Assembly: GCA_023078555.1 (NCBI GenBank)
Contig: JALAAN010000018.1
Location: 1 to 48,897 of the forward strand
Reading direction: 5' to 3'
Source: Ulva prolifera
Lineage: Eukaryota; Chlorophyta; Ulvophyceae; Ulvales; Ulvaceae
Length of the DNA: 48,897 bases
Below the pieces are notes generated by a model that was not told the origin of the DNA, did not search any database, and was given only the letters and a program-made list of their open reading frames with translations. A program made the translations under genes and the position numbers. Position 1 is the first letter of the stretch. Every line of letters starts with the position of its first letter. Shown piece by piece: positions 23,801-36,600 of this stretch.

Positions 23801-24564
23801 ACAGCGCATGATGCAGGCACCAAGGTGCATGCCCGCGGTGATGCGCCCCGGCTTCACTTGCCCCACAGGTTCATGAGCGGGCACCACGAGGGCTGTGCTT
23901 GCCACCGCATGCATGCCCGCCGGTGCCGGCGCAAGACCCTCGCACCATGCAAGGCCATACTCTGACTGCCGCACAACGACACTCCCCAACGGACTCGAAC
24001 CCGTCACACACACACGCGTTGGTGTGGGTCTGGTGGACGCACGTGTGGCTGCTTCGCGATTCCGCTCTGGATTCAATAGCCATGCGCGAGCGGCAGTGAC
24101 ACGATCCTCCAGCGCTGCTGACTCTAAAGCGGCAGCTCCAGCCCCTGTGTTCGCCGGCAGGCTCATCATGGTGACGCGCTGTTCGCGCCACCAGTTGCGC
24201 TGCCCTGCGCTGAGGTGGCCCCGAGCAACGTTGGCACACTCCTCCTGCCGCCACAGCCGCCGTGTCCGAGGATGGTGCATCCGCCTGCCTTGGACAAAAT
24301 GTGCCATCGTCCTGCGCACCAACAACGTCAGCGCTGCGCCGCAAAACAGCACATCATGCATGAAGCAGGGGCATGAGACACAATGCGTACCGCCTCACTC
24401 TGGGCGTCCCGTGCCAGCGTACACTCCACTGGACATCATCGATGCTAGGCGCCGAGACCTCCACAGTCAGCTTTGCCGCCCTAGCTGGCATGGCCTCATC
24501 AGGAAACCTGTGCACCACAGGCAGACTTACAAAACAGTGAGTGCACCACTGGCATGTTTAGCAT
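20567..24564 (-). pseudogene. Giant gene, copy B: exons 1-3 plus part of exon 4, fused to block E
   Basis: This copy matches copy A from 10747 to 14600 at a constant offset of 10064, with few substitutions. Exons are 24564-24531, 24333-21915, 21578-21050 and the start of exon 4 (20881 to 20811). At 20811 the gene stops and block E continues the frame to a stop at 20567, adding about 80 unrelated residues. The product would hold only the N-terminal low-complexity region (including LRLRGGG) and one central exon. I count five residue differences from copy A over the long open frame. Splice sites and TG array are retained, so the copy may still be transcribed. Confidence 0.8.
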
Positions 24565-24673
24565 GGCGACGGGAAGAGTGCTGCAACAGACCAACGGAGA
24601 TATCTCAAAACCCATCGTACCTCAACAGCCACACGCACACATGGCCACACTACAGCAGAGTATCAAACTACAG

Positions 24674-25752
<1,079 letters not shown>

Positions 25753-26840
25753 ATGCGTGTGCGTGCGTGGGGGCGTCGCGCACGATGCGTGTGTGACATG
25801 GCTGTGGCCAGAGCGGGTGCGGCGGCACCCGCAATCGCACGCCGCTGCGGTGGTGGGACATGCGTTGACGGGATGCTATGCATGATGCTCCAGCATATGG
25901 CAGAGCATGCGAGAAGCAGCGCAGGTTTCCTGTGCGGGTGTCCACACCGACTGCACAATGGATGCGACAATTTGTGAGCTGGAACACACCTCGGGGGCAT
26001 CTGTGGGCATCCTCGTCGTTCACGCTTGCGCCTCCGTCGGCAGCCCTGAACGAGCGCCTGGCACGAAGCTCCATACCCCCGTACCGGATCAGGCAACGAC
26101 TCATGCGCATGCATGACACCTACCGTCTCCCGCTCCTGCATGCATGACAAGGGTAGCTCAGCAGTGGGGGTGTACTGACGATGTCGCTATGCACAGGCCC
26201 GTGTATGCCACCAGTCCAACCGGGGATGGTGTTGTATGGCTTGCAGCATGCATGCACAGTTTCAGCATGCACAGCCACCTCCAGCCACACAGGACAGGAT
26301 CCACTCGCACGTCCAGATCCCACCCCGTTCGATCATGCGTATGCACGCACTTGCACCATATCAGAGCGATCGTCCGACATACCGCCACAACTTCGATGCG
26401 CTGCTCTTCCATCGCAGCAGCCGTCGTCAGGCTGTCTGGTGCCGCCATCACTGCCTGCCCACGTCGTCGCTGATCTGTGTTCGGAGTTCGGACCACCCGA
26501 CCCGGCCTGTGGGTCACTGAGCCTATGTGCGAGTTTGCAGGCGTACGCCCACAGCCACGCCAGCTGACAGTCGCACCTGTCTCCGACTCAAGCAAAAGGC
26601 TGCCACGCTCCAGCGATGACAAATACGGACTCTAAATCAAAGCCTAGACGTGCGTATCTAGACGCTCATCTCAATTCTACCATGTAAATGTCACAATGCG
26701 TGCCAGAGATCGCCTCACAAGAGGTCGAACAACACGTAACTGACATGCAACTCTGTACACACGACGTCCGTCTGCTCACGTATTGACCCGCGTGCACAGC
26801 TGCTGAGAGACGAATTCCCGACTTTCCAGAGCTGTATCTG
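25753..26840. repeat. Repeat blocks P2 and D, instance c
   Basis: It follows copy B's TG/G tract through the shared GC spacer. It contains a single unit of the 172-base sequence duplicated in instance b. P2 and D are otherwise collinear with 15405-16520, but D lacks the retroposon (an empty site near 26742-26755). No gene is supported. Confidence 0.75.
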
Positions 26841-27653
26841 TCCAACGATTCATCTTTGTCGCCTGTCTCCACATGCAGGAGTCCAGGCAGTGCAGCCCTG
26901 TCGCCACGAAGACTGCAACTGTATGCATGGCACCCGCTACTGACAAACCCCGCATTTGCGCGCCTCGCCCTGAAACTTTCGGCCCAATGGAACCTGCGAT
27001 ATCACAAAAAATCCAGGCTGCTTGTTGGTCCCGTTGACAGGTTCCGTGTCGATTTTAGCGTTGCCTTATTGCACATGTGATTTGGGATGTGACGTGGTGC
27101 ATGAGGCGTTCATGCCACATGAGTGCTGCATTGCAGCAACCTTGGTGCAGCCACTACCACTTCTACTTATTCTGGGCTGTCAGGAGGGTGATACAGTGGT
27201 AGTTACTGCTGCCATGGTGAGGCTTGACACCAACACTGCAGCGGACGTGAGTGATGCGAAACGATGCTGCTCATAAGTACTGTATACTGCTAGTAGCAGT
27301 GCCCGCAGGTGCTGCAATTATGTCTCAAGTGCGGAACAGCACAGGTCAGATCAGTGCAACCTGAGCAGACTCCCACCGCGCACGACCGCGCAGAAACGAC
27401 ACAGTTCCCAAGAATTCGAAGCTGTTCGGCTGTGGTGCGACCAATGTGGACAGGTGCCGAAACAGCGCTCGGCTCGTTGGGGTCAACTTGTTACAACATT
27501 TGGCTGCAAGGAAAGTTGCCAACATCGATGTATCAGCCGGGGTGCTACCCCACCACAGAAACGATCTGCACAGGCCCGTGACATGCTGGTACCACCGACA
27601 GATCTGTCTCTAGAGACAATAGACAAAGTATGGCATGCATATAGTCACTGCAA

Positions 27654-28472
27654 CTAAGCCCTGTTATGCACTGGTGGTGAAGTCTGCGTGGGGAATCCCA
27701 TACGCAGATACTCGGTAGGGCAGACTCGCAGGTCTGGCGACCACCTCACAGAGAGGCGTAGTTCCAAATCAATCCTTCCTACGTACGGCTGGCGACTCAT
27801 ATGCTGGAAGCATATGCCAGCTCGGGCGCGCGCAGCGAGGTGGGTTCCTGGCCTCCTCCCGGCCGCACCAATCAGGCGCGGCACCCACACACACACATCC
27901 ACAGGTGCCGGCTGCTGCCACCCCACCCCAACATCCACCCTCCACACCGCGGCAGCAGCCATGGACGTCCAAAACTGTCCCACGCGAGCACCCGTCAGCG
28001 CGCGTACACGCTGCCCAAACACAAAGTAAACCTCGGCACCCGCCTTGGATATCCCCACCCGCACCCACACATCCGGGAGGGCGGATCTCAGCAGCGCGGG
28101 AAACATGGCCCCCACCCGCACCGCCGCCACAACCTGCTGTTGCATCGCGAAGACGTCGCTGACCCGCTCCGGATGCCGCAGCCCACCGCCAGCCACACGG
28201 GCACCGCGGCTGCGGACGCCAGCGTCCATGCGTGCTGCCCCATCCACATCTGCCATGGGCTCCACGTGCACCCCAGCCACAGAACCACCGACCGGGCCTT
28301 CCTGCATGACCAGCACGCGGTGTGACTTCCTGTGAATTTCAGGTCGCATCACTGTACCGTGGGGAATGACGGTGTGGGTCGAGTGCTGCAGTGCAGGCCA
28401 GTGCAAGATTCTCTCGCACGCCCTGCTTCCACCCCCTACCACCATGTGCCTGCACGCACATCCGCTGCGCAA
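27654..28472 (-). CDS. Unknown protein, R1-internal reading frame, instance c
   Basis: This is an open frame of 272 codons from the same family as 17288-17977 and 32905-33894. It has a 12-base in-frame deletion (GMWA) relative to b and d, and the two extra codons HV shared with b. Differences from b include several third-position changes. The upstream end of the frame reaches the retroposon fragment at 28473. No domain is recognised, and the start and any splicing are unknown. Confidence 0.4.
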   Translation of the reverse strand: MRSGCACRHMVVGGGSRACERILHWPALQHSTHTVIPHGTVMRPEIHRKSHRVLVMQEGPVGGSVAGVHVEPMADVDGAARMDAGVRSRGARVAGGGLRHPERVSDVFAMQQQVVAAVRVGAMFPALLRSALPDVWVRVGISKAGAEVYFVFGQRVRALTGARVGQFWTSMAAAAVWRVDVGVGWQQPAPVDVCVWVPRLIGAAGRRPGTHLAARARAGICFQHMSRQPYVGRIDLELRLSVRWSPDLRVCPTEYLRMGFPTQTSPPVHNRA

Positions 28473-28525
28473 GTGTTTGTTTTCTCCCGTTCACTCTTTT
28501 GTAAAAGATCACATCCGCTGCGCAA
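28457..28525 (+). mobile_element. 5'-truncated retroposon copy with 16-bp target-site duplication
   Basis: A 37-base insert (28473-28509) is flanked by the direct repeat cacatccgctgcgcaa (28457-28472 and 28510-28525). The insert is the 3' end of the retroposon at 16227-16422 (gtttgttttctcccgttcac and onward), followed by a different short tail (TAAAAGAT). The same site in R1 instances b and d is uninterrupted. This is a severe 5' truncation of the same element. Confidence 0.8.
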
Positions 28526-28959
28526 CTTCGCACCCACCTGTCCTGCCTTCAGACGCTGCCCCGCCGTCATTGCCGCAGCCACCTCTGCTATCCACACCGC
28601 CGAACTATTATTGAAAAGAGCTGCTGCCTGTTCTACCAACGGTGCGTCAGGTCGCCGGACGGTCCTCCTGTCACGATGCACCTAGTGCACGGTCGAACAC
28701 TGGCACGGGTGCTGAACAACTGATTCACAAGTGTTGCAACAGCGTCATCACACACGCAGTGGCCTATCCCGGATTCCACCCGCCAAGAAGATGCTGTCAG
28801 ATGTTGTATGTGCTGCCATGACCAAGGGAGACGGCAGGCTCTAGTGCCCATCCCGATCGGCTGCACATGCATGTGCGTCTCTCCAGACGGCCCCCAGCCA
28901 CACGCTGCGCAGCTGCATGCGCCCACCGCTGACAACATATACAGTTGCCGAACACATGT

Positions 28960-30550
28960 TCGTCGAAATGCCGATAGTCAGTACGCCTGGTATGTGTGCG
29001 CCTGATGTACGTGCGCCTTGAAGGCCAACGTGGCTGTCACGGTGACGACCACTGCCGTGGCCACCCCTCAGCCGCATGCCATGTCAAACATCCAGCAACC
29101 CCAAGCGCCCGCATCCCTTGTGGTCCAGTTTGCCATGGGCATTCGTACTGCCACATGCCGCTGAATGCCGCTGAGGACGTTGAGGTGCACGCGATCACTG
29201 AGCATACGTTCCCGGTGGCTTGCATGCATGCAAAATTCATGCATGCTTGGAGGATGCCCAGAGAACACCATGCGGGACCTGTACACAACGCTGTGCCGCA
29301 CGGTGGCTCAACAGGTGCACGCCGCTGCCCCGCTGATGGCGCGTCATGCGGGGAAGGCAGTTTTGACAGGGCTCGCGGTCCCGCCCGATGACCCTACGCC
29401 GCTCACAGGCCATCTGGCCTGAGCGGCGCAGCCCGCCCGCCTGGCCTGCCTGATGGGGATCGTCGCCGCGTGCGCTCGTGGCCCGTCCGCCTTGTGGTGG
29501 TTGCGGATCTGGCGGGCCGTGCGTTGCCGCTGTCTTCCCCGTGTGTCTGCATGTGGCCCGCCATTGGGGCGCGACCAGGTAGGTTGGGCTGGTCTTTGGG
29601 GTTGTGGGTCTGTTTTCGCAGGTGGGCGGGGTGGTGCGCTGGAGCTGGGCGCAGAGGGGTTGTGCTGGAGGAGGCTGGGGCCTCCCCGGGGTGGGGATTG
29701 TTGTTGGGGTTTCGCTGTTTCTGTGCTCGGCGGCCTTGGCTGCATGTGCTTTCTGGGCTTTTGTGCCGGACCGGTGTGGGTGGGGGTGGGCTTGTGGGTG
29801 TGCTTGTGGGTGTTGGGTGGGAGGCTTGAGTGTGTTGCTGGGTGGGTGTGGTCGTGTGTGTGGCTGTGTGGCTGTGGCCAGCGCAAGTGCTGACTTTGCG
29901 TGGGTGCGTGGAGATTGCTCGGTGTGCAGTTCCCATGATTGCTGCTCGCGGTGCCCTGGGCTGAGCTGCACATGTGCACCTTCCCAGACACGCACCCCGA
30001 AACACCCCGAATTGCATTCCCACTGATGTTGTGTTGCCAGAATTAGCTTCCTCAAGGCCAAATGTCCAGCATGCTGTATCTCCCAATTCCGCCCAACCAG
30101 AGTTCCATACTTACCTCAAGAGATGGCCTCCTGCAAGCAGAGCCTCTCACTTTGCAAACTACCTCTAAAGAACATTCTGCGTGTGGTATCACCCCCGAAC
30201 ATGTGTTTGCTTGACGTCTGACCGTTACTCGTGCGGAAGTAGCTATGCGTTCACTCAATCTCAAATGGCATTCACAAAGCTGCCGCGGGTGCGCCTGCTC
30301 AGAACCTGCGATCCAGGTGTCACCAACGCTGTTGTGTAGTGCATGGCGTGGCAGTGTCCATGACGCATGCTGCATGCGAGACAGCGAGTTTGGCTGAAAA
30401 CCGGTGCCCACTGCCCCACAGCCCCACAGCACCCCCCCCCCCCCCCCCCCCCCCCCCGGCCCGAAAGCCGCCGCCGTGGCCACCCCCCCCCCCCCCCCCC
30501 AGCCCGAAAAACAGGGCCCGACAGTCCCGCCGAGGTGGCAAAAAGGTTGT
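28960..30550. repeat. Repeat blocks R2, R3 and R4, instance c
   Basis: It is collinear with instance b but keeps a segment lost there (about 29925-30000) and has the longer R4 start (about 30195-30280). C-runs lie at 30432-30457 and 30483-30500. R4 ends in acagggcccgac and AAAAAGGTTG at about 30550, after which the sequence differs from both sister copies. Confidence 0.7.
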
Positions 30551-31280
30551 TGGCAAAGGCGCCCACCGCTGACAACGCATGTACAGTTGCGGAGCTCATG
30601 TTCGTCGAAATGCTGAGATAGCATCCTGCATGGTGTACTGCGTGAAAATATCCTCCTCCATGGACTTGCAAGCCAACGGCGCCGCCAGTCACGGTTACGA
30701 CCACTCCCGTGGTCAGCCCTCATGCGCGTGCCATGTCATCCATGAGCGCCCGCGTTCCCATGTCGCCTAACCTGCCGCCGTGGCCTTCCGGTGACGTTGC
30801 TGTGGAATCGTCCTCCGTGGCTTGCATGCACGCGTGCATGCATGCATAGCAGCAGCACAGATAGGCAATGCACGACGACACTGTACTGCGATACTGGAGA
30901 CGACGGAGCCTTGTGTTTGCGGCCACCATCCTCCAAGCGTCAAAAGTATCATGTTGAGCATCCTTTAATCATGTATCCATGCATCGATTATCCGGCGGCT
31001 GCTCCATTCCGGCCTCGCCTCCGCGTCGGAGCTTCGGGGTCGGCTTCGAATCCATGCCTCTGCATCCAGAAACTCCGCGATGCCCATCGCTTCGCGTCGG
31101 CGTGTTCTGTCCAACTGTCCAAAAGGAAACAGCATGCATCGAGCGGCAGGGCGCCGCAGCCGCGACGCACCTCTGGCCACGGCGGCCGTGGCGTCCAAAA
31201 GGGAAACAGGGACCGAGGGTGGCGCGGAGGTCGCCGGTTGCCGGTCGCCGGTTGCCGGGTGGCGCGGAGGTCGCCGGTTG
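30551..31280. repeat. Link region and block E, instance 3 (single sub-repeat)
   Basis: From 30570 to 30865 the sequence resembles 3030-3313, the same link that precedes E in instance 1. E itself (30866-31280) has one sub-repeat and ends in a small GC-rich repeat of GGTTGCC/GGTCGCC units. At 31281 it joins the interior of block P2, whose intact form at this point is at 26006. Confidence 0.7.
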
Positions 31281-32090
31281 GGCATCCTCGTCGTTCACGC
31301 TTGCGCCTCCGTCGGCAGCCCTGAACGAGCGCCTGGCACGAAGCTCCATACCCCCGTACCGGATCAGGCAACGACTCATGCGCATGCATGACACCTACCG
31401 TCTCCCGCTCCTGCATGCATGACAAGGGTAGCTCAGCAGTGGGGGTGTACTGACGATGTCGCTATGCACAGGCCCGTGTATGCCACCAGTCCAACCGGGG
31501 ATGGTGTTGTGTGGCTTGCAGCATGCATGCACAGTTTCAGCATGCACAGCCACCTCCAGCCACATAGGACAGGATCCACTCGCACGTCCATATCCCACCC
31601 CGTTCGATCATGCGTATGCACGCACTTGCACCATATCAGAGCGATCGTCCGACATACCGCCACAACTTCGATGCGCTGCTCTTCCATCGCAGCAGCCGTC
31701 GTCAGGCTGTCTGGTGCCGCCATCACTGCCTGCCCACGTCGTCGCTGATCTGTGTTCGGAGTTCGGACCACCCGACCCGGCCCGTGGGTCACTGAGCCTA
31801 TGTGCGAGTTTGCAGGCGTACGCCCACAGCCACGCCAGCTGACAGTCGCACCTGTCTCTGACTCAAGCAAAAGGCTGCCACGCTCCAGCGATGACAAATA
31901 CCGACTCTAAATCAAAGCCTAGACGTGCGTATCTAGACGCTCATCTCAATTATACCATGTAAATGTCACATAGATCGCCTCACAAGAGGTCGAACAACAC
32001 GTAACTGACATGCAACTCTGTACACACGACGTCCGTCTGCTCACGTATTGACCCGCGTGCTGAGAGACGAATTCACGACTTTCCAGAGTT
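31281..32090. repeat. Repeat blocks P2 (5'-truncated) and D, instance d
   Basis: It matches 26006-26840 at an offset of about 5275 and so begins the second unit of a tandem duplication of roughly 5.3 kb. There is no TG array or gene copy upstream of it. The D block lacks the retroposon, and a short stretch near 31970 is also missing. No gene is supported. Confidence 0.75.
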
Positions 32091-34190
32091 GCATCAGTCA
32101 ACCGATTCATCTTCGTCGCCTGTCTCCACATTCAGGTGTCCAGGCAGTGCAGCCCTCTCGCCACGAAGCCTGCAACTGTATGCATGGCACCCGCCGCGAC
32201 TAACAAACCTCGCATTTGCGCGCCTCGCCCTGAAACTTTCGGCCCAATGGAACCTGCGATATCACACAAATACAGGCTGCTTGTTGGTCCCGTTGACAGG
32301 TTCCGTGTCGATTTTAGCGTTGCCTGGTTGCACATGTGATTTGGGATGTGACGTGGTGCATGAGGCGTTCATGCCACCTGAGTGCTGCATTGCAGCAACC
32401 TTCAAGTTGGTCCAGCCACTACCACTTTCTACTTATTCTGGGCTGTCAGGAGGGTGATACAGTGGTAGTTACTGCTGCCATGGTGAGGCTTGACACCAAC
32501 ACTGCAGCGGACGTGAGTGATGCGAAACGATGCTGCTCATAAGTACTGTATACTGCTAGTAGCAGTGCCCGCAGGTGCTGCAATTATGTCTCAAGTGCGG
32601 AACAGCACAGGTCAGATCAGTGCAACCTGAGCAGACTCCCACCGCGCACGGCCGCGCAGAAACGACACAGTTCCCAAGAAGCTGTTCGGCTGTGGTGCGA
32701 CCAATGTGGACAGGTGCCGAAACAGCGGTCGGCTCGTTGGGGTCAACTTGTTACAACATTTGGCTGCAAGGAAAGTTGCCAACATCGATGTATCAGCCGG
32801 GGTGCTACCCCACCACAGAAACGATCTGCACAGGCCCGTGACATGCTGGTACCACCGATAGATCTGTCTCTAGAGACAATAGACAAAGTATGGCATGCAT
32901 ATAGTCACTGCGACTGAGCCCTGTTATGCACTGGTGGTGAAGTCTGCGTGGGGAATCCCATACGCAGATACTCGGTAGGGCAGACTCGCAGGTCTGGCGA
33001 CCACCTCACAGAGAGGCGTAGTTCCAAATCAATCCTTCCTACGTACGGCTGGCGACTCATATGCTGGAAGCATATGCCAGCTCGGGCGCGCGCAGCGAGG
33101 TGGGTTCCTGGCCTCCTCCCGGCCGCACCAATCAGGCGCGGCACCCACACACACACATCCACAGGCGCCGGCCACTGCCACCCCACCCCAACATCCACCC
33201 TCCACACCGCGGCAGCAGCCATGGACGTCCAAAACTGTCCCACGCGAGCACCCGTCAGCACGCGTACGCGCTGCCCAAACACAAAGTAGACCTCGGCACC
33301 CGCCTTGGATATCCCCACCCGCACCCACACATCCGGGAGGGCCCACATGCCCGCAGATCTCAGCAGCGCGGGAAACATGGCCCCCACCCGCACCGCCGCC
33401 ACAACCTGCTGATGCATCGCAAAGACGTCGCTGACCCGCTCCGGGTGCCGCAGCCCGCCGCCAGCCACACGGGCATCGCGACTGCGGACGCCAGCGGCCA
33501 TGCGTGCTGCCCCATCCACATCTGCCATGGGCTCCACCCCTGCCACAGAACCACCGACCGGGCCTTCCTGCATGACCAGCACGCGGTGTGACTTCCTGTG
33601 AATTTCAGGTCGCATCACTGTACCGTGGGGAATGACGGTGTGGGTCGAGTGCTGCAGTGCAGGCCAGTGCAAGATTCTCTCGCACGCCCTGCTTCCACCC
33701 CCTACCACCATGTGCCTGCACGCACATCCGCTGCGCAACTTCGCACCCACCTGTCCTGCCTTCAGACGCTGCCCCGCCGTCATTGCCGCAGCCACCTCTG
33801 CTATCCACACAGCCGAACTGTTATTGAAAAGAGCTGCTGCCTGTTCTACCAACGGTGCGTCAGGTCGCCGGACGTTCCTCCTGTCACGCTGCACCTAGTG
33901 CACGGTCGAACACTGGCACGGGTGCTGAACAACTGATTCACAAGTGTTGCAACAGCGTCATCACATACGCAGTGGCCTATCCCGGATTCCACCCCCCAAG
34001 AAGATGCTGTCAGATGTTGTATGTGCTGCCATGACCAAGCGAGACGGCAGGCTGTAGTGCCCATCTCGATCGGCTGCACATGCATGTGCGTCTCTCCAGA
34101 CGGCCCCCAGCCACACGCTGCGCAGCTGCATGCGCCCACCGCTGACAACATATACAGTTGCCGAACACATGTTCGTCGAAATGCCGATAG
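32090..34190. repeat. Repeat block R1, instance d
   Basis: This is a full R1 collinear with instance c. It has an intact empty site for the retroposon fragment (near 33724) and holds the longest version of the internal reading frame. Confidence 0.75.
32905..33894 (-). CDS. Unknown protein, R1-internal reading frame, instance d (longest)
   Basis: This is an open frame of 329 codons, the longest of the family. It adds an N-terminal part (VEQAAALFNNSSAVWIAEVA and onward) before the conserved core. All indels against b and c are multiples of three. I recognise no domain, signal peptide or membrane segment. The C-terminal part beyond the core (RLSVRWSPD, TEYLRMGF) is also shared with b and c. It could be the coding part of a mobile element that makes up R1, or a chance GC-rich frame; the in-frame indels favour the first. 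Confidence 0.45.
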   Translation of the reverse strand: MQRDRRNVRRPDAPLVEQAAALFNNSSAVWIAEVAAAMTAGQRLKAGQVGAKLRSGCACRHMVVGGGSRACERILHWPALQHSTHTVIPHGTVMRPEIHRKSHRVLVMQEGPVGGSVAGVEPMADVDGAARMAAGVRSRDARVAGGGLRHPERVSDVFAMHQQVVAAVRVGAMFPALLRSAGMWALPDVWVRVGISKAGAEVYFVFGQRVRVLTGARVGQFWTSMAAAAVWRVDVGVGWQWPAPVDVCVWVPRLIGAAGRRPGTHLAARARAGICFQHMSRQPYVGRIDLELRLSVRWSPDLRVCPTEYLRMGFPTQTSPPVHNRAQSQ

Positions 34191-35745
34191 TCAGTACGCC
34201 TGGTATGTGTGCGCCTGATGTGCGTGCGCCTTGAAGGCCAACGTGGCTGTCACGGTGACGACCACTGCCGTGGCCACCCCTCAGCCGCATGCCATGTCAC
34301 ACATCCAGCAACCCCAAGCGCCCGCATCCCTTGTGGTCCAGTTTGCCATGGGCATTCGTACTGCCACATGCCGCTGAATGCCGATGAGGACGTTGAGGTG
34401 CACGCGATCACTGAGCATACGTTCCCGGTGGCTTGCATGCATGCAAAATTCATGCATGCTTAGAGGATGCCCAGAGAACACCATGCGGGACCTGTACACA
34501 ACGCTGTGCCGCACGGTGGCTCAACAGGTGCACGCCGCTGCCCCGCTGATGGCGCGTCATGCGGGGAAGGCAGTTTTGACAGGGCTCGCGGTCACGCCCG
34601 TTGACCCTACGCCGCTCACAGGCCATCTGGCCTGAGCGGCGCAGCCCGCCCGCCTGGCCTGCCTGATGGGGATCGTCGCCGCCTGCGCTCGTGGCCACGT
34701 CCGCCTCGTGGGGGTTGCGGATCTGGCGGGCCTTGCCTTGCCGCTGTCTTCCCCGTGTGTCTGCGTGTGGCCCGCCATTGGGGCGCGGCCAGGTAGGTTC
34801 TAGCAGGCTGGGCTGGTCTTTGGGGTTGTGGGTCTGTTTTCGCAGGTGGGCGGGGTGGTGCGCTGGGGCTGGGCGGAGAGGGGTTGTGCTGGGGGAGGCG
34901 GGGGCCTCTCCGGGGTGGGGATTGTTGTTGGGGTTTCGCTGTTTCTGTGCTCGGCGGCCTTGGCTGCATGTGCTTTCTGGGCTGTTGTGCCGGACCGATG
35001 CGGGTGGGGGTGGGCTTGTGGGTGTGCTTGTGGGTGTTGGGTGGGAGGCTTGAGTGTGTTGCTGGGTGGGTGTGGTCGGGTGTGTGGCTGTGGCCAGCGC
35101 AAGTGCTGACATTGCGTGGGTGCGTGTGGCTTGTTGCTCGGTGTGCACTTCCCCTGATTGCTGCTCGCGGTGCCCTGGGCTGGGTATGTGCACGCAACCT
35201 TTTCCAGACATGCAAAAGCAACACCCCGAATTGCATTCCCACTGATGTTGTGTTGCCAGAATTAGCTTCCTCAAGGCCAAATGTCCAGCATGCTGTATCT
35301 CCCAATTCCGCCCAACCAGAGTTCCATACTTACTTCAAGAGATGGCCCCCTGCAAGCAGAGCCTCTCACTTTGCAAACTACCTCTAAATAACATTCTGCA
35401 TGTGGTATCACCCCCGAACATGTGTTTGCTTGACGTCTGACCGTTACTCGTGCGGAAGTAGCTATGCGTTCACTCAATCTCAAATGGCATTCACAGGGCT
35501 GCCGCGGGTGCGCCTGCTCAGAACCTGCGATCCAAGTGTCACCAACGCTGTTGTGTAGTGCATCGCGTGGCAGTGTCCATGACGCATGCTGCATGCGAGA
35601 CAGCGAGGTTGGCTGAACCGGTGCCCACAGCCCCACAGCCCCCCCCCCCCCCCGGCCCGAAAGCCGCCGCCGTGGCCGCCAACCCCCCCAGCCCGAAAAA
35701 CAGGGCCCGACAGTCCCGCCGAGGTGGCCAAAAGGTTGTTGGAGA
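34190..35745. repeat. Repeat blocks R2, R3 and R4, instance d
   Basis: It is collinear with instance c but R2 is more diverged. R4 is shortened, with a single reduced C-run near 35640-35654. R4 ends in the acagggcccgac motif (35699-35710) and AAAAGGTTGTTGG, followed at about 35745 by a partial R1. Confidence 0.7.
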
Positions 35746-36600
35746 TATCCCGCCTTGGATATCCCCACCCGCACCCACACATCCGGGAGGGCGCCAACGC
35801 CCGCAGATCTGAGCAGCGCGGGAATCATGGCCCCCACCCGCACGGCCGCCACAACCTGACGCTGCATCGCGAAGACGTCGCTGACCCGCTCCGGATGCCG
35901 CAGCCCACCGCCAGCCACACGGGCACCGCGGCTGCGGACGCCAGCGTCCATGCGTGCTGCCCCATCCACATCTGCCATGGGCTCCACCCCTGCCACCGAA
36001 CCACCGTCCAGCACCTCCTGCATGATCAGCACGCGGGGTGAGAGCCTGTGAATCGCAGGTCGCATCACTGTACACATGGAGAACGACGGTGTGTGCCGAG
36101 TGCTACAGTCCAGGCCAGAGCAAGATTCTCGAGCACGCTCCGCTTCCACCCCCTACCACCTTGTGCCTGCACGCACATCCGCCGAGCAACTTCGCACACA
36201 CCTATGCTGGCTTCAAACGCTGCCCCGCCGTCATTGTTGCTGCTACCTCTGCTATCCACACAGCCGAACTATTATTGCAAAGATGGCTGATTGTTCTACC
36301 AACGGTGCGTCAGGTCGCCGGACGTTCCTCCTGTCACGCTGTACCTAGTGCACGGTCGAACACAGGCACGAGCGCTGAACAACTGATTCATGAATCACAA
36401 CAGCGTGAATCACGTACGCAGGGGCCCATCCCGGATTCCACCACCCAAGAAGATGCTGAGGTCGCCGAGCCATCCATCCGGGCCGCAGCCGCGATGCACC
36501 TCTGGCCACGCCGGCCGCAGCGCCCCTCCAGCATCCCGCGGCCCAAAAGACAACAGGGCCCGACGGTGGCGCGGAGGTCGCCGGTCGCCGGTAGGGGATG
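35745..36600. repeat. Partial R1 (instance e) joined to partial block E
   Basis: R1 resumes in its middle (equivalent to about 33305) and runs to about 36440, keeping the minus-strand frame open over 35747-36149. A short E end (about 36450-36597) follows, with the acagggcccgac motif at 36553 and GGTCGCC repeats. After 36600 the sequence is unique in this window. Confidence 0.65.
35747..36149 (-). pseudogene. R1-internal reading frame, instance e (3'-truncated)
   Basis: The core of the R1 frame is open from the N-terminal side to SKAG, where the junction at about 35747 replaces the rest with R4 sequence. The frame continues by chance through R4 and R3 to 35271. It is a truncated family member. 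Confidence 0.4.

Larger units (their letters stand above)
26840..28960. repeat. Repeat block R1, instance c
   Basis: It is collinear with instance d (32090-34190) and very similar to it. It carries the minus-strand reading frame 27654-28472 and a short retroposon fragment at 28473-28509. Confidence 0.75.
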
